In this document: one piece after another, positions 8,956-19,394 of the stretch
Layout of the letters: each line of letters begins with the position of its first letter
Position numbering within the stretch: the stretch's first letter is position 1
Assembly: GCF_030463565.1 (NCBI RefSeq)
Contig: NC_134645.1
Coordinates: 1,247,501 to 1,311,500, forward strand
Direction: 5' to 3'
DNA length: 64,000 nucleotides
DNA from: Pelecanus crispus
Taxonomy: Eukaryota; Chordata; Aves; Pelecaniformes; Pelecanidae
Translations under genes and position numbers: made by a program
Notes under the pieces: generated by a model
What the model was told of the DNA's origin: nothing
Databases searched by the model: none
The model's input: only the letters and a program-made list of their open reading frames with translations

Positions 8956-10972
8956 TTAGGAGGAGTTCATGATGGGCCGGGAATACACACCTTGGTAGTA
9001 AGAAGTCTCTCCGGCTAAAGGGGAGGACTCTAAGCCGTTTTTGTTCGTTACGGGCCCCATGGCCAGGCTACCGGGCATGGGCGAGGCGTAGCCCGAGTAG
9101 TGCATCACCTGCTCGTAGGCCTTCAGGTCCATTTTGTGGTGGTGGTGGTGGTGGTGGTGAGGGTGGTGGTGCTGCTGCTCGGAGGAGGACATCAGGTTGT
9201 TGATGGAGAAGGGGTGGTTGAAGGCGTAGTGGTGCTCGGGCTTGAGGTGGGCGTCGTGGGGCAAGCCGGCGTGCGGGGGGGGCCAGGAGGTGCTGGGCCG
9301 GCGAGGCCGCCGGCTCCCCGGGGCTCAACCCCGGCGTGCCCTTCAGGTCGGCCAAGGCGCGCTTGTGGTCCTGGCACGGCGAGGCGCTGGCCGGGGACTC
9401 GGCGCCGGCCGAGCCCTCGGAGCCCCCCGAGGAGCTGCCTTCCCCCAGGGGCTGGCTGGGGGGCTGCCCGGGCCCCTTCTTGCCCCCGCCGCCCGCCCCG
9501 CCGCCCGCCCCGCCGCTGTCCTTGGCGGCCAGCTGCTTCTCGCACTTGAAGCGCTTCTGGCGGCGCAGGTAGCAGCCGTTCTCGAACATGTTGCCCGAAT
9601 CGGGGTGCAGAGTCCAGAAGGAACCCTTGCCCGGCTTGTCCGGGGAGCGCGGCACCTTGAGGAAGCAGTCGTTGAAGGAGAGCGAGTGGCGGATGCTGTT
9701 CTGCCAGCGCTGCTGGTTCTGGCGGTAGAAGGGGAAGAGGTCCATGATCCACTGGTAGATCTCACTCAGCGTCAGCATCTTGTTGGGCGACTGCTGGATG
9801 GCCATGGTGATGAGGGAGATGTAGGAGTAGGGCGGCTTGGCGTGCGTGTAGCTCCGCCGGTAGGTCTTGGGGTCCCGCGAGCGGTTGAGGTTGGACTGCC
9901 CGTAGATGGGGCTCATGGAGTTCATGTTGGTGTAGGGGGCCAGGGCGTTCATGGAGCCCGCTTGGCCCCCCATGGGGCTCATGCTGGGGCTCAGGTGGGC
10001 GCCCATCCCCGCCACGCCGGCCGAGCCCATGCCGGGCATGGCCCCCGCGCCCGGGGACATGCCGGTGAGCGAGGGACTCATGCCCGTGTTGGCGTAGGAC
10101 ATGTTCATGGAGGTGGCAGCCGTCATGTTGGCCGTGGTGCTCATGGCCGACATGGTCATGTACGTGTTCATGCTGTTCATGCCCAGCCCCGCGTTCATGT
10201 TGCTCACCGAGGAATAGCTCTGCGGGGGCAAGCGAGAGAGAGAGAGGAGGGAGATTTGGGGAGGGGACGGGGAGGAGGCGGCTGGGGAGCCCCGGCGGGG
10301 ACGACGGCAGCCCGGCGAGCGGGGAGCCGGGGGGGGGACACCCCCAGCCCGGGTCGCTGCTGCCGGCAAGAGCCACTGCAGCCCCGGGGAAGGGTTAAAT
10401 CCCGGGGCGGGGGGCTTCTTTTTCTCGTGAATGAAAAATATATGCGTATGTATATAAAAAAAAGTATTTTTTTAATTTTTTTTTTTTTTTTTTTTAGCAA
10501 ATGAGACGGGATGGCAGCAAGGTCGGCGGATCCGTCCTGGAAAGGGGAGTTGGAGGAAGGGGAAGGAACATCCCTGCTCGGAGCGAGCAAAAAAATACGG
10601 GGGGGGGGGGGGGGGGGGGGTTGGGGGGGGGGGGAGAAGGAAAAAAAAAAAAAAAAAAATCGCGAACCGCCGCCCGGCAGCTCCCCGCTACCCCGCGCCC
10701 CCCCGGGACCCCCCACCCGCGCCCCTGCCCGCAGCCCTGCCCGCAGCGAGCCAGCGTTTGCTGCCAAAGTTTTAATCTTGTCCCGGGGCTGGCACGGCGG
10801 GGGGGAGACGGGACACGGGGACCCCGGCCGGGGCCGGGGCGGGCCGGGGCGGGGGGCGGCGGAGCCCCCCGGCTCCCCTCCTTACCTCGGGCTCCCCGTA
10901 GTAGTTGCTCCAGTCCGTGTGCTCATGGCCTTCCATTTTCACCGCTCCCAGCATACTGGAAGTGGAGTGCAT
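8956..10972 (-). CDS. FOXA2: FOXA2 (HNF3-beta) forkhead transcription factor, join of two exons, with one frameshift
   Basis: FOXA2 is a nuclear pioneer transcription factor for endoderm, floor plate, notochord and liver. The coding sequence joins 10972-10886 and 10219-8956 (minus strand), about 449 aa after allowing for one extra C; the human protein is 457-463 aa. The N-terminus reads [15 protein letters not shown]. The Met/Ser/Ala-rich activation region is at about 36-140. The forkhead domain is about 153-255 (starts [18 protein letters not shown]), with recognition helix [16 protein letters not shown] at 203-218. A basic segment follows ([11 protein letters not shown]). The C-terminal conserved motifs are [19 protein letters not shown] (355-373) and [13 protein letters not shown] (391-403), and the end is [10 protein letters not shown] His-rich run sits at 379-390. 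The frame breaks at a C8 run (plus 9275-9282) between LLAPP and HAGLPHDAH; one base fewer restores the family reading frame, so assembly error is likelier than loss of function. FOXA1/FOXA3 are excluded by the N- and C-terminal sequences. Confidence 0.97.
10220..10885 (-). other. FOXA2: FOXA2 intron (666 bp) with long homopolymers
   Basis: The intron is defined by a GT donor at 10885-10884 and an AG acceptor at 10221-10220. It holds a 22-nt G run on the plus strand (10599-10620), separated by tt from a 12-nt G run, then A18 (10640-10658 region) and a T run near 10478-10496. A spurious in-frame extension of exon 2 into the intron (to 10369) is open but is not coding, because the splice acceptor and the joined protein fit the family. 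Confidence 0.85.
10886..10972 (-). CDS. FOXA2: FOXA2 first coding exon
   Basis: Encodes 29 residues, from [12 protein letters not shown] to YYGEPE, ending exactly at a codon boundary before a strong donor (gag|gtaagg on minus; GT at 10885-10884). Two in-frame starts are available: Met1 (10972) and Met7 (10954). Both forms are described for mammalian FOXA2, so either or both may be used. The exon is too short to be obvious without splicing. The next exon starts after an acceptor (gcttgcccccgcag) at 10220 with agctattcctcg, giving the joined GEPE-SYSSVSN. Confidence 0.92.
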
Positions 10973-11022
10973 GGCAGTTTAAAATTTAACAGCCACAACA
11001 AACGACGACAGAGAGCAACCCG

Positions 11023-11058
<36 letters not shown>

Positions 11059-11330
11059 CAGCCCTCCCTCCCCTCCGTCGGTGCCTCTGGAGGAGGAGGA
11101 GGAAGAGGAGGGAGGGAGGAAGGGGGGGGGGGGGGGTCGAGCGGCGCTGGGGCTGGGTTGGTTTTTTTTTTTTCTTTTGGGTTTTTTTTTTTCTCGCCGC
11201 TGCTCCTTGGGTGGGTTTTCGCAGCGCTTCGCGGCGAAGAGTCGCCCGGAGGCGATGGAGGAGCCGGAGGAGGAGGAGGAGGGAGGAGGGAGGAAGAAGA
11301 GGAGGAGGAGGAAGAGGAGGACAAGTGCTG
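10973..11330 (-). other. FOXA2: FOXA2 5' untranslated region (inferred)
   Basis: Purine/pyrimidine-skewed leader: a long A run (11023-11053), GGA/GAG-rich segments (11090-11120 and 11260-11320) and T runs on plus. It runs from Met1 to about 30 bp past the TATA-like element. The start is inferred, not shown. Confidence 0.4.
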
Positions 11331-11344
11331 CAGTGACGTGGGTG

Positions 11345-11432
11345 CCCGAGTGATATAGCACGGAGCGGCCGGCCGAGCCTCCAATCCCCAGGTCCTCGGC
11401 TGCCCATTTGAATAATCAGCTCACACCTAGGC
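11345..11432 (-). promoter_or_regulatory. FOXA2: FOXA2 proximal promoter: TATA-like element, octamer-like site, T-box half-site
   Basis: On the minus strand, reading toward the gene: AGGTGTGA (11428-11421, matches the T-box half-site), agctgattattcaaat (11421-11406, POU/homeodomain-like), an inverted CCAAT (about 11382-11386 region on plus) and gctatatcac (TATA-like, about 11360-11351). The block is AT-richer than its GC-rich flanks and single-copy, and lies 380-460 bp upstream of Met1. Promoter role is inferred from position and motifs. Confidence 0.5.
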
Positions 11433-11630
11433 GGGAGAGGCTGCTCCGCGGCCCCCCGCGCACCTATCCGCGCCCCGCCGCCCAGCGCGGGGGGCCCGGC
11501 AGCACCCCGCGGCGCCGCCACGGCCCCCTCCCGCACCCCGGGCCCCCCGCTTTTGCAGGGGGTCCCGTGGGAGACCGTTTCCATCTGCCCCCCCCCCCCC
11601 CCCTCCCCGCCGCCCGCCCCGGCCCTGGGT

Positions 11631-12367
11631 AGCTCCGATGGGAGCCGCTCCCCCCCCCCGGGCGGCCCCGATGGGATCCGCTCCCCCCCCCCAGCAGCCC
11701 CGACGGGAGCCGCTCCCCCCCCCCCCACAGCCCCAACAGGAGCATTTCCCCCCCCGGGCACCCCGGACGGGATCCGCTCCGCCCCCCCCCCCCAGCCCTG
11801 ATGGGACCCGCTCCCCCCAGCAGCCCCAACGGGAGCCAGTCGCCCCCCCCCCCCAGCTCTGACGGGACCCGCTCCCCCCCAGCAGCCCCAACGGGAGCCG
11901 GTCGCCCCCCCCCCCCAGCTCTGACGGGACCCGCTCCCCCCAGCAGCCCCAACGGGAGCCAGTCGCCCCCCCCCAGCCCTGACGGGACCCGCTGCCCCCA
12001 CAGCAGCCCCAACGGGAGCCATCCCGTCCCCCCCCCCAGCCCTGACGGGACCCGCTCCCCCCCCCCCAAGCCCCGACGGGATCCGCTCCCCCCCCAGCAG
12101 CCCCAACGGGAGCCGCTCCCCCCTCCCCAGACCCAACGGGACCCGCTCTCCCCCCAGCAGCACCAACGGGAGCCGCTCCCCCCCCCCCCCCCCAGACCCA
12201 ACGGGACCCGCTCCCCCCCGCAGTCCCGACGGGAGCCGTTCTCCCCCCCGCAGTCCCGACGGGAGCCGTTCTCCGCCCCCCCCCCCAGCCCCGACGGGAC
12301 CCGCTCCCCCCCCGCAGTCCCTACGGGAGCCGCTCCCCCCGCAGCCCCGACGGGAGCCGCTCCCCCC
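11631..12367. repeat. GC-rich minisatellite, about 30-bp unit
   Basis: Units have the pattern cagcagccccaacgggagcc followed by gctccccc, with C-run length variation making the period about 27-34 bp. About 24 copies lie 200-1000 bp upstream of the FOXA2 promoter. It is open in several frames (Pro/Ser/Gly and Gly/Ala/Val translations), none credible as protein. Confidence 0.93.
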
Positions 12368-13477
12368 AAAGAAGCCCCCCCGGGAGGCAGCTCCCGGCCC
12401 CACGCACCTTCGCTCCCCGCCGCTGCCCGGCGGAGCCCCCGGCCCCGGGGCTCAGGCCGCCGCTCCCCCCGGCCGTGCCCCGGCTCTGCCCCATGGCCGG
12501 GCCCGGCGGCCGCCGCTCTGGCTCTTCCCGGGGCTGCGGCTCAGGCACCTGCAACAAATTGGTAACTAAAACAAACAGCGAGGGCGGGGGAGAAGCCCCG
12601 TCGGGGGCCCGGGGGGCTCCCCCGGCGCCGGGCCGGCCGGTGCGGGGTCCCGGTGGGCGCCGTCGGGGCAGCGCTGCCGCTTGCCGAAACGCCCCGACAG
12701 CCTCGGAGGTTGGCGGAGGGTGGGGGGGGGGCGGGCTGGGGGAGGAAGGAAGGACGGACAGACAGACGACAAAAATCACCCGGCTCCAAAAACCCAGCCG
12801 GCCCCGCCGCCCGCCCCATCGGCGCTGCGGGAACGGCGGCTCCCGGCGGAGGGGGACCGAGCGCGGCCCCGTACGCGCTGGGAGGGAGCGGGGGGCTTCC
12901 CCCCAGCCCCACAGCCCCCCCGAGCTGGGGCCAGCCCCCCCCTCTCCCCGGCAGCATCCCTGCCTGCCCCCCCCCCCCTCCGGCTCCCGGCCCCGGCCGC
13001 CTCCGCCGCGGGTTTGCTTTTTGCCTTTCACAGACCCCTACCTGTACCTACCCACCTTCAAAAAAAAACCCACAAACCCCCGGGTTTGGTTTTTTTTTTT
13101 TAATCTGTTTGTTTGTTTATTTATGATTTATTTATTTATTCATCACTCGCGAGATGAGGGGGGGGAACCCCAACCCCAACCCACTGATCGGCGAAGGCTG
13201 GCGATAATTTTTTTTTTTTTTTTAAATATTAACACAAAGCCACCAGAGAGCAAGATTTCACCTCACCGCGGGTTTGGGAACCCCAAACCTCCCCGCAGGA
13301 CTCCCCTCCTGGCTCCGGCACCCCCCGGAGTCACCGCCAAAGGACAACAACCCCAGCGGCTCCGGGCGGGCACGCTCCTATCGCGATAGCCGCGGCGACA
13401 AGTGGCAGCCCGCCTCCCTCCCACCCCCAGCCCCTCTTTAGGGGATTTGGGGGTTGGTTGGGGTATAACCGAGGGGG
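12368..13477. other. Upstream GC-rich single-copy sequence, no gene
   Basis: GC-rich sequence with one less GC-rich patch at 12546-12590 (caacaaattggtaactaaaa) and T/ATTT-type simple repeats at 13087-13140 and 13208-13230. A minus-strand CAG|GTGCCTGAG at about 12541-12552 could be a weak donor of an upstream FOXA2 leader exon, but I have no support beyond that. Confidence 0.35.
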
Positions 13478-14812
13478 GGGGGTACCGCCAACAGTGAGGG
13501 GGGCACCCCCGCCGGGATAGGGGTAGCCCCAAAAGCGAGTGGTCAGCCCCTCCGGGATGGGGGCACCCCCAAAAGCGAGGGGGCATCTCTGCCGGAATGG
13601 GGGGTACCCCCAAAAGCGAGCTGTCAGCCCCGCCGGGATGGGGGGACTCCCAAAAACGTGGGGTCACCCCCCGGCGGGAGGGGGGTACGGCCAAAAGCGA
13701 GGGGGGAGCTCTGCGGGGACGGGGGTATCCCCAAAAGCGAGGGGGCAACCCCGCCGGGATGGGGACACCCCCAAAAGTGAGGGGTCACCCTTACAGGGAT
13801 AGGGGCACCCCCAAAAGCGAGGTGTCACCCCTGCCGGGAGGGGGGCAACCCCAAAAGCGAGGGGTCACCCTTACAGGGATGGGGACACCCCCAGAAGCGA
13901 GGGGTCACCCCTGCCGGGAGGCTGGCACGCCCAAAAGCGAGGGGTCACCCCCGGCAGGAGGGGGGTACTGCCAAAAGCGAGAGGACACCCCTGCCGGGAT
14001 GGGGGCACCCCCAAAAGCGAGGGGTCACCCTTACAGGGATGGGGACACCCCCAAAAGCGGGGCGTCACCCCTGCCGGGAGGGGGGCACCCCCAAAAGCGA
14101 GGGGTCACCCTTACAGGGATGGGGACACTCCCAAAAGCGAGGGGTCAGCCCCGGTGGGAGGGGGGTACAGCCAAAAGCGAGGTGTCACCCCTGCCGGGAT
14201 GGGGGCACCCCCAAAAGCGAGGGGGCATCTCTGCCGGAATGGGGGGCACCCCCAAAAGCGAGGCGTCACCCCTGCCAGGAGGGGGACACCTCCAAAAGCG
14301 AGGGGTCAGCCCCGCCAGGATGGGGGCACCCCCAAAAGCGAGGCGTCACCCCTGCCAGGAGGGGGACACCTCCAAAAGAGAGGGGTCAGCCCCGCCGGGA
14401 TGGGGGCACCCCCAAAAGCGAGGGGACACCCTTACAGGGATGGGGACACCCCCAAAAGCGAGGGGTCACCCCCGCCAGGAGGGGGACACCTCCAAAAGCG
14501 AGGGGTCAGCCCCGCCAGGATGGGGGCACCCCCAAAAGCGAGGCGTCACCCCTGCCAGGAGGGGCGCAACCCCAAAAGAGAGGGGTCAGCCCCGCCGGGA
14601 TGGGGGCACCCCCAAAAGCGAGGGGACACCCCTGCCGGGAGGGCGGCACCCCCAAAAGCGAGGGGACGCCCTTACAGGGATGGGGACACCCCCAAAAGCG
14701 AGGTGTCACCCCTGCCGGGAGGGGGACACCCCCAAAAGCGAGGGGTCACCCTTACAGGGATGGGGGCACCCCCAAAAGCGAGGGGTCACCCCCGGCGGGA
14801 GGGGCCCGTCCC
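13478..14812. repeat. Minisatellite, 40-bp unit, about 33 copies
   Basis: Regular 40-bp period; the phase marker cccccaaaagcgag recurs at 14053, 14093, 14133, 14173 and 14213. The variable half alternates between types such as gtcacccctgccgggagg, gtcacccttacagggatg and gtcagccccgccgggatg, giving a higher-order pattern. Repeats are contiguous with no unique spacers, so this is not a CRISPR array. ORFs across it are Pro/Lys/Gly repeat translations. Confidence 0.96.
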
Positions 14813-16339
14813 GGCGGCCAAAAGCGGTGGCGGGGCGCCCCCTGTCGCCTGCTGTCCCCGGGTCCGCAGGGCGGGGGGGGGGGACGACACCCCGGGGGAC
14901 CCCCGGCTGGGTGCTGCACCCCCCGGGGCGGGGCTCTCGCCGGCTCCTATGGCTCAGGCACGCTCGCCCCCGCAAGAGGCGAGAGCGGCTTTTCCCGGGG
15001 GGGGAGCACCCCACCTTCGCCCGCACCCCCAAATCTCCCGCCCTGGGTCACGGCTGAGCGGGGCTCCTGGGCTCGGCGCACCCCGGTTCTGCCTTAGCGC
15101 ACCCCAAAACAGGGCTCCTAACGCAGCTCCACAGAGCTTTTCGCTCCTGTGGCGTTAACGTCCACGAGGCGCAGGAAGGGAGAATTTGGGGAGAATTGGG
15201 TAAAATCGGCCGACGTGGCTGCCGGACACGACGAACACCATCGCTTCAAAGATCCTGGCCGCTCCGCTCGCCGCTTGCAGCCGATTCCAGCCATTCCGGG
15301 CGCGGCGCGGTTCGCTTTCGCACCATTTTCTTCCCCCGCCGAACACGAGGTACGGGAGGCGAGCGTGCGTTTTGGGCAGGGCCGGGTTTGGCACAGCGGT
15401 TCCCCCGGCGAGCTCCGCGGGAGGAGGAAGAGGGGCCGTACGGAGAATTTACCCTTGCCATAAACTCACCCGCCTCCGGGCCTTCGTCCCGCGCCGGCGC
15501 GGATGCTAGCGTGCTCCGAGCACGTCTGGCACCTCGGTGTGAGGAGCGGCAGGAGGCTAACGCGCACCCCGAGCTCTGCGGGTCCCAGCCTCCCCGCCGC
15601 TCTTTAGGAATTCCCGCTTCCCCGCTCCCGACAGCGGGACTTTGAATTTTGTTGCCACCAAAGATGAAGTTTTTCTACCTCTCGTCACCCCGCTGCGCCG
15701 TGGGACTGCAAGCTGCGGAGCGGCAAAGCCTTGCTTTCACCAGAGTCCTGTTCGCTCGGATTTTGACCCAAAATGTTCGCTTGAGGCCAGTCCTCGGCGA
15801 AAGAGGACGTTCCCACTGTTGTTGCCCCAGCCCCAACGCTTAAATCCAGTTTTGCCTTCTTGGCCTTGCACCCTTCGCCGCCTGTCCCACAATCCGAGTC
15901 TCTCGCCCTTCCCGGGACACGAAGGACTTTCCACGCAGCCTGCGCTGGATGAGAAGCTCTCCTCACCCAACTCATCCCCTGCGTCACAAGGAACGGCGGC
16001 ATCCCTCCGGGGCTGCGTGCCCGGCGCGTCATCGGCGCGCGCATTTTGGGGACGCGGTGCCGGAGGCGAACCGCAGCAACCGCGTCCTCCGGCTCAGACA
16101 AAGGCTTTGTCGCTGTAGCGCAAGGACACGCGCTTCCCGAGCTACGCAGGCATTTGCATTCAGAAACGTGGCCAGGCAAAGACGGCGGCTTGGCTGAAGG
16201 TGGCTGGATGCGGGACCAACCCCGGAGGCAGCACCGGCAATCCCTGCTCCTGCAAATAACCCGGGTCCTGCGGCCGCCACCTCCTTCTCCCTTCTTTCGC
16301 AAGGGCAGCCTTCCACGCCGCTAGGCTAGGGAAACCTGC
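14813..16339. other. GC-rich intergenic sequence, no gene recognised
   Basis: Single-copy, CpG-containing sequence upstream of FOXA2. Six-frame translations of up to about 200 aa lack any recognisable family or compositional sign of coding. No repeat family recognised. Confidence 0.4.
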
Positions 16340-16580
16340 TGAAATTCGCATCTCTTAAGAGAGCAGAAAAATAGTCACGCTTGCTTTATGAGAAACATTT
16401 TTTAAGAATACCTAGGATGATAAAAATTGAAAAATTTCAGCGGCGTCTTATTTAAACGTGCCTGGTTGGGTTACTGAGAAACACACCGGCCATTTAAAAA
16501 TGACTTCTCCTCTTTAATATTTAACTAATATTTATTTTAAATTTAATCTTTAAATTACCTTCTTATTTGCATTAAAAGCC
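16340..16580. promoter_or_regulatory. Candidate conserved non-coding element with perfect octamer
   Basis: Abrupt change to AT-rich single-copy sequence with many TAAT/ATTA cores (tttaatatttaactaatatt) and a perfect POU octamer ATTTGCAT at 16565-16572. It is 5.3 kb upstream of the FOXA2 first exon. Enhancer role is an inference from composition, motif content and gene context. Confidence 0.3.
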
Positions 16581-17035
16581 ATGACTCGAGGAGCCATCTC
16601 TCCCTTCCCGGGGGTAGGAGGCCAGGGACTGGCGCGAAGCTTCGCCAGGAGTCGGGGCCCTTTTTGGCCGTCCCCATTGCTCGCAGCGCCCACGCCGCCA
16701 GCGAGCGCATCCCGCTCCCGCTCCCCCGGCGCTCCCAGGGACCGGCACGTGCCCTGTGCAATGGGTTGCAACGGCAATTTCGGAGCAGGGCAGTGCAGGG
16801 CGTTGCTGGGAGCCGGGGGGGATGCTTCGGAGCCGAGGCTCACGGCCGGGCTTCGGTGGCGAGCGAGCAGGCGAGCACGTAACCGCAGCCGGAGGCTGAG
16901 CGGCGATGAACCGTGTGCCCTAAGGTGGGTGAAGGCGAAGCCCCGGTGCTGGCGTCCGCCTTCCCCGATGCCCCCACACCGCATAACCGGGCTGGTCTGC
17001 GCAAAAGAAAATAATTAAAAAAAAAAAGGAACCCC

Positions 17036-17140
17036 TTCCCTCGTTCTCGACAACAAACAGGGTAATTATCTCCCTTCTACTGATAATTATCATAATTAAT
17101 CCAATATAATGAACTCTCCCAATTGCACTGCTGTTTCAAA
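17036..17140. promoter_or_regulatory. Candidate conserved non-coding element rich in homeodomain sites
   Basis: About 100 bp with gggtaattatctccc, gataattatcataattaatcc and aatccaatataatgaac: several TAAT cores plus a TAATCC (OTX/GSC-type) core. Flanked by GC-rich intergenic DNA. Regulatory role inferred. Confidence 0.3.
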
Positions 17141-17960
17141 ATAAATGCGTGGGGTTTTTTTTTTCCCCTTTAATTGAGGAAGGGGCTCTCCTGTGAGATA
17201 GAAGCAACCGCTGCCCTCCAGAAGAGAGGCATTTCAATAACAAGAAGCAAAAGGAGCCCGGGCGGCTGCAGATCTTGTTAGAGACAAAAGGCAACCGGCC
17301 CGCCAGGAAGGGAGATGGCCCGGCGCGCTTGTGCAGTGCCACCGCAATTACCGTCGGGATTTATTGAGGCCTTCCCCGGTCAGACGTGAAAATCCTGGGG
17401 GAATCGCTGCACGGAGGTACTGGAGGAAGAGGCGGGAGCGGTTGGGTCTGAGCCGGGGAGAGGGAAGGGTGACGGGGGAGCCGGGGCAGGGGAGCTGCCA
17501 TCGCCCCGGTGCCCTGTGCCGCCTGCCGCGCTCCCTCTCGCTGGCTTTGTTCCCAGTTTGGTCCTTTAGGATCCCTGGAAGGAGCTCTTTGTAAGGTCAA
17601 GGGGCTCTGCTGGGCTGGGAGCATCCCTAGGAGCTTCCAACGAAGAAGAACAGACAACTGGAGGAGGAGGAGGAAGAGGAGGAGGAGGATGCTCCACATT
17701 TCTAACTGGGGCAATACGCTGGCGAGAGGTTGAGCATCCTCACCCAAGCCGTCTGGGCAGTCCCGTGGCAGAGCCAAAAAGATCCCGGCTCCCCAGCACG
17801 GCCCGATCCCAAGGTTGCGTTCAGTGCGAGGTCCCGCTCCAGAGTTCCTGTAATTTCTACAGGGCACGTCAGGAAACGACATCCTTTGCGCATTGAAGGG
17901 TTCAGACGGGAACCATGGAAATAAGTGACATTCCGTGGTGGGGAGAGTTTTTTTCCCCCA
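17141..17960. other. Intergenic, no gene; GGA repeat
   Basis: GC-moderate single-copy sequence. A short GAG/GGA repeat lies at 17658-17690. No gene or mobile element recognised. Confidence 0.35.
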
Positions 17961-17989
17961 TCCGCGGAGTTACCGACGCGCTAAAACAG

Positions 17990-18415
17990 GCCGTCGTCAG
18001 CTGCGGCACCGCCGGGGAATTACCACAATTACACCGTGTAATATTGACTTAACTATTTGAAGAACTCCACAGCCAAGTCTCTCCTAATTAGATTCAACGT
18101 TTAATGGGGCTTCTTAATTCATGAAAATATTTTCCAAGGCTTTAACAGGTCTAACAAAGGAAGAGTCAGGAGTATGCAAAATTTTTGTCATTTTAATACC
18201 TGATCAAGAGCCCAAGGATATCTATCTTTTCAACCCCGGAATGATATCCCCCGGTCCCACGTTCTCAGGGACTCCATCGCAGACCAACTCGCTTCATCCG
18301 TGAGCGTAGCCGAGGATCCGGCCGGTCGGGACACGGCCAGCGTGGCTATTTTTGGCGTGTTCAGTCCTCCAGGTGCTATTTTGACGTTCCTCCCCACTCT
18401 GTAATTATTCAACAT
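17990..18415. promoter_or_regulatory. Candidate conserved non-coding element
   Basis: AT-rich block with gaattaccacaattacacc, gtgtaatattgacttaac, tcctaattagattcaacg and tttaatggggcttcttaatt. Dense ATTA/TAAT cores in a gene desert flanking FOXA2. No coding potential recognised. Inferred only. Confidence 0.28.
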
Positions 18416-19230
18416 GCCAGTGAAGGTAACGAGCCGCTGGAATCAGTGGTTGGCACCACAAGGTAAAATAAAACCCTGGAAGTGCCTGAAGAATGTGACG
18501 GGAGGGGGGGGAATAAAGTCCCGTTATTGTCCCCCTCGGGGATGGAGGTGGTCCCCCCGGCTCACCGGCATCGGCGGGATGCTCGGTGAGCGTCGTCCCC
18601 GCTACCGCTGGGGACAACGATCTCCCGAGAAGCAACTGGAAAACCCGAGAGCGCTTGCAAACAGCACCTGGGTGCAGCGACAGCCCAATGTAGGGACCTC
18701 GCCCGTCCACGGCACCCAGGGACGGTGTGACGGGCGCCGGCGGGACCGCAGCTGCCGCTGAGCCCCGGCGAGGCCGTCGGCAGCGGGCAGCGGCCACCGT
18801 GTGGGATGCGGGTACGGGGGAAAAATCCCCCTTTGAGGAGCCCGCCAGCAGAACGGTGCCTTCTGGAAAGGCTCGGAGGCAAAATAAACAGAGTGCATCT
18901 GCTGGCTGTTTACCGTGGCCCACGTGACGCCCCGGCGCTGGTTTTCTCCACGAGCGCATTTTGCTGGGTAAACAAGATGCGCAGGCATCTGGAATGATGT
19001 CCGGGGGCAGAAGGCTCGGTGGGAAAAACCTGGAGCGATCGGCTTCATCCCGGCGCGCGGGGCTGCTCCAGGAGATGCCCAGCAATGCTGACTTTCCGGA
19101 TCGAAAAAGAAAGGGAGAAAAGGAAGTCTTCCTCACGTTCCGGGAAAAGTCCTGCCATGGACGGTTTCGTTAGCTTCGTCCCCAAAGAAACTGGCAGGCA
19201 AGGGAAGTTTTACCTGGCTGGCCAAAGTAT
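18416..19230. other. Intergenic, no gene recognised
   Basis: Single-copy GC-moderate sequence. ORFs on both strands show no recognisable protein family. Confidence 0.35.
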
Positions 19231-19394
19231 TCATAGAATCATAGAACCATCGAATCGTTTAGGTTGGAAAAGCCCTTTAAGATCATCCAGTCCAACCATT
19301 AACCTACACTACCAAGTCTACTCTAAGCCAATCAAGGGCAGACCAGACTCAGCCATGTCCCCAAGTGCCACCTCTGCCCGTTTTTTGAACACAT
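19231..19394 (-). mobile_element. CR1 LINE fragment, 5'-truncated 3' end
   Basis: The plus strand begins with the reverse complement of the CR1 tail (tcatagaatcatagaacc), then aggttggaaaagccctttaa and gatcatccagtccaaccatt, and ends at ttttttgaacacat where similarity to the other copies stops. This is the 3' about 160 bp of a CR1 on the minus strand. CR1 is the dominant LINE of bird genomes and is usually 5'-truncated. Confidence 0.93.

Noticed and set aside
10220-10369. Open in-frame N-terminal extension of FOXA2 exon 2
   Set aside because: Intronic: a good acceptor lies at 10220 and the spliced protein matches the FOXA2 N-terminus.
9242-10504. 420-aa plus-strand ORF opposite FOXA2
   Set aside because: Antisense shadow of a GC-rich coding exon; no recognisable domain.
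13478-14812. CRISPR-like direct repeats
   Set aside because: Units are contiguous and degenerate with no unique equal-length spacers, no cas genes, and the host is a vertebrate.
13597-15057. 486-aa Pro/Lys/Gly ORF
   Set aside because: Translation of the 40-bp minisatellite; no domain and several overlapping frames equally open.
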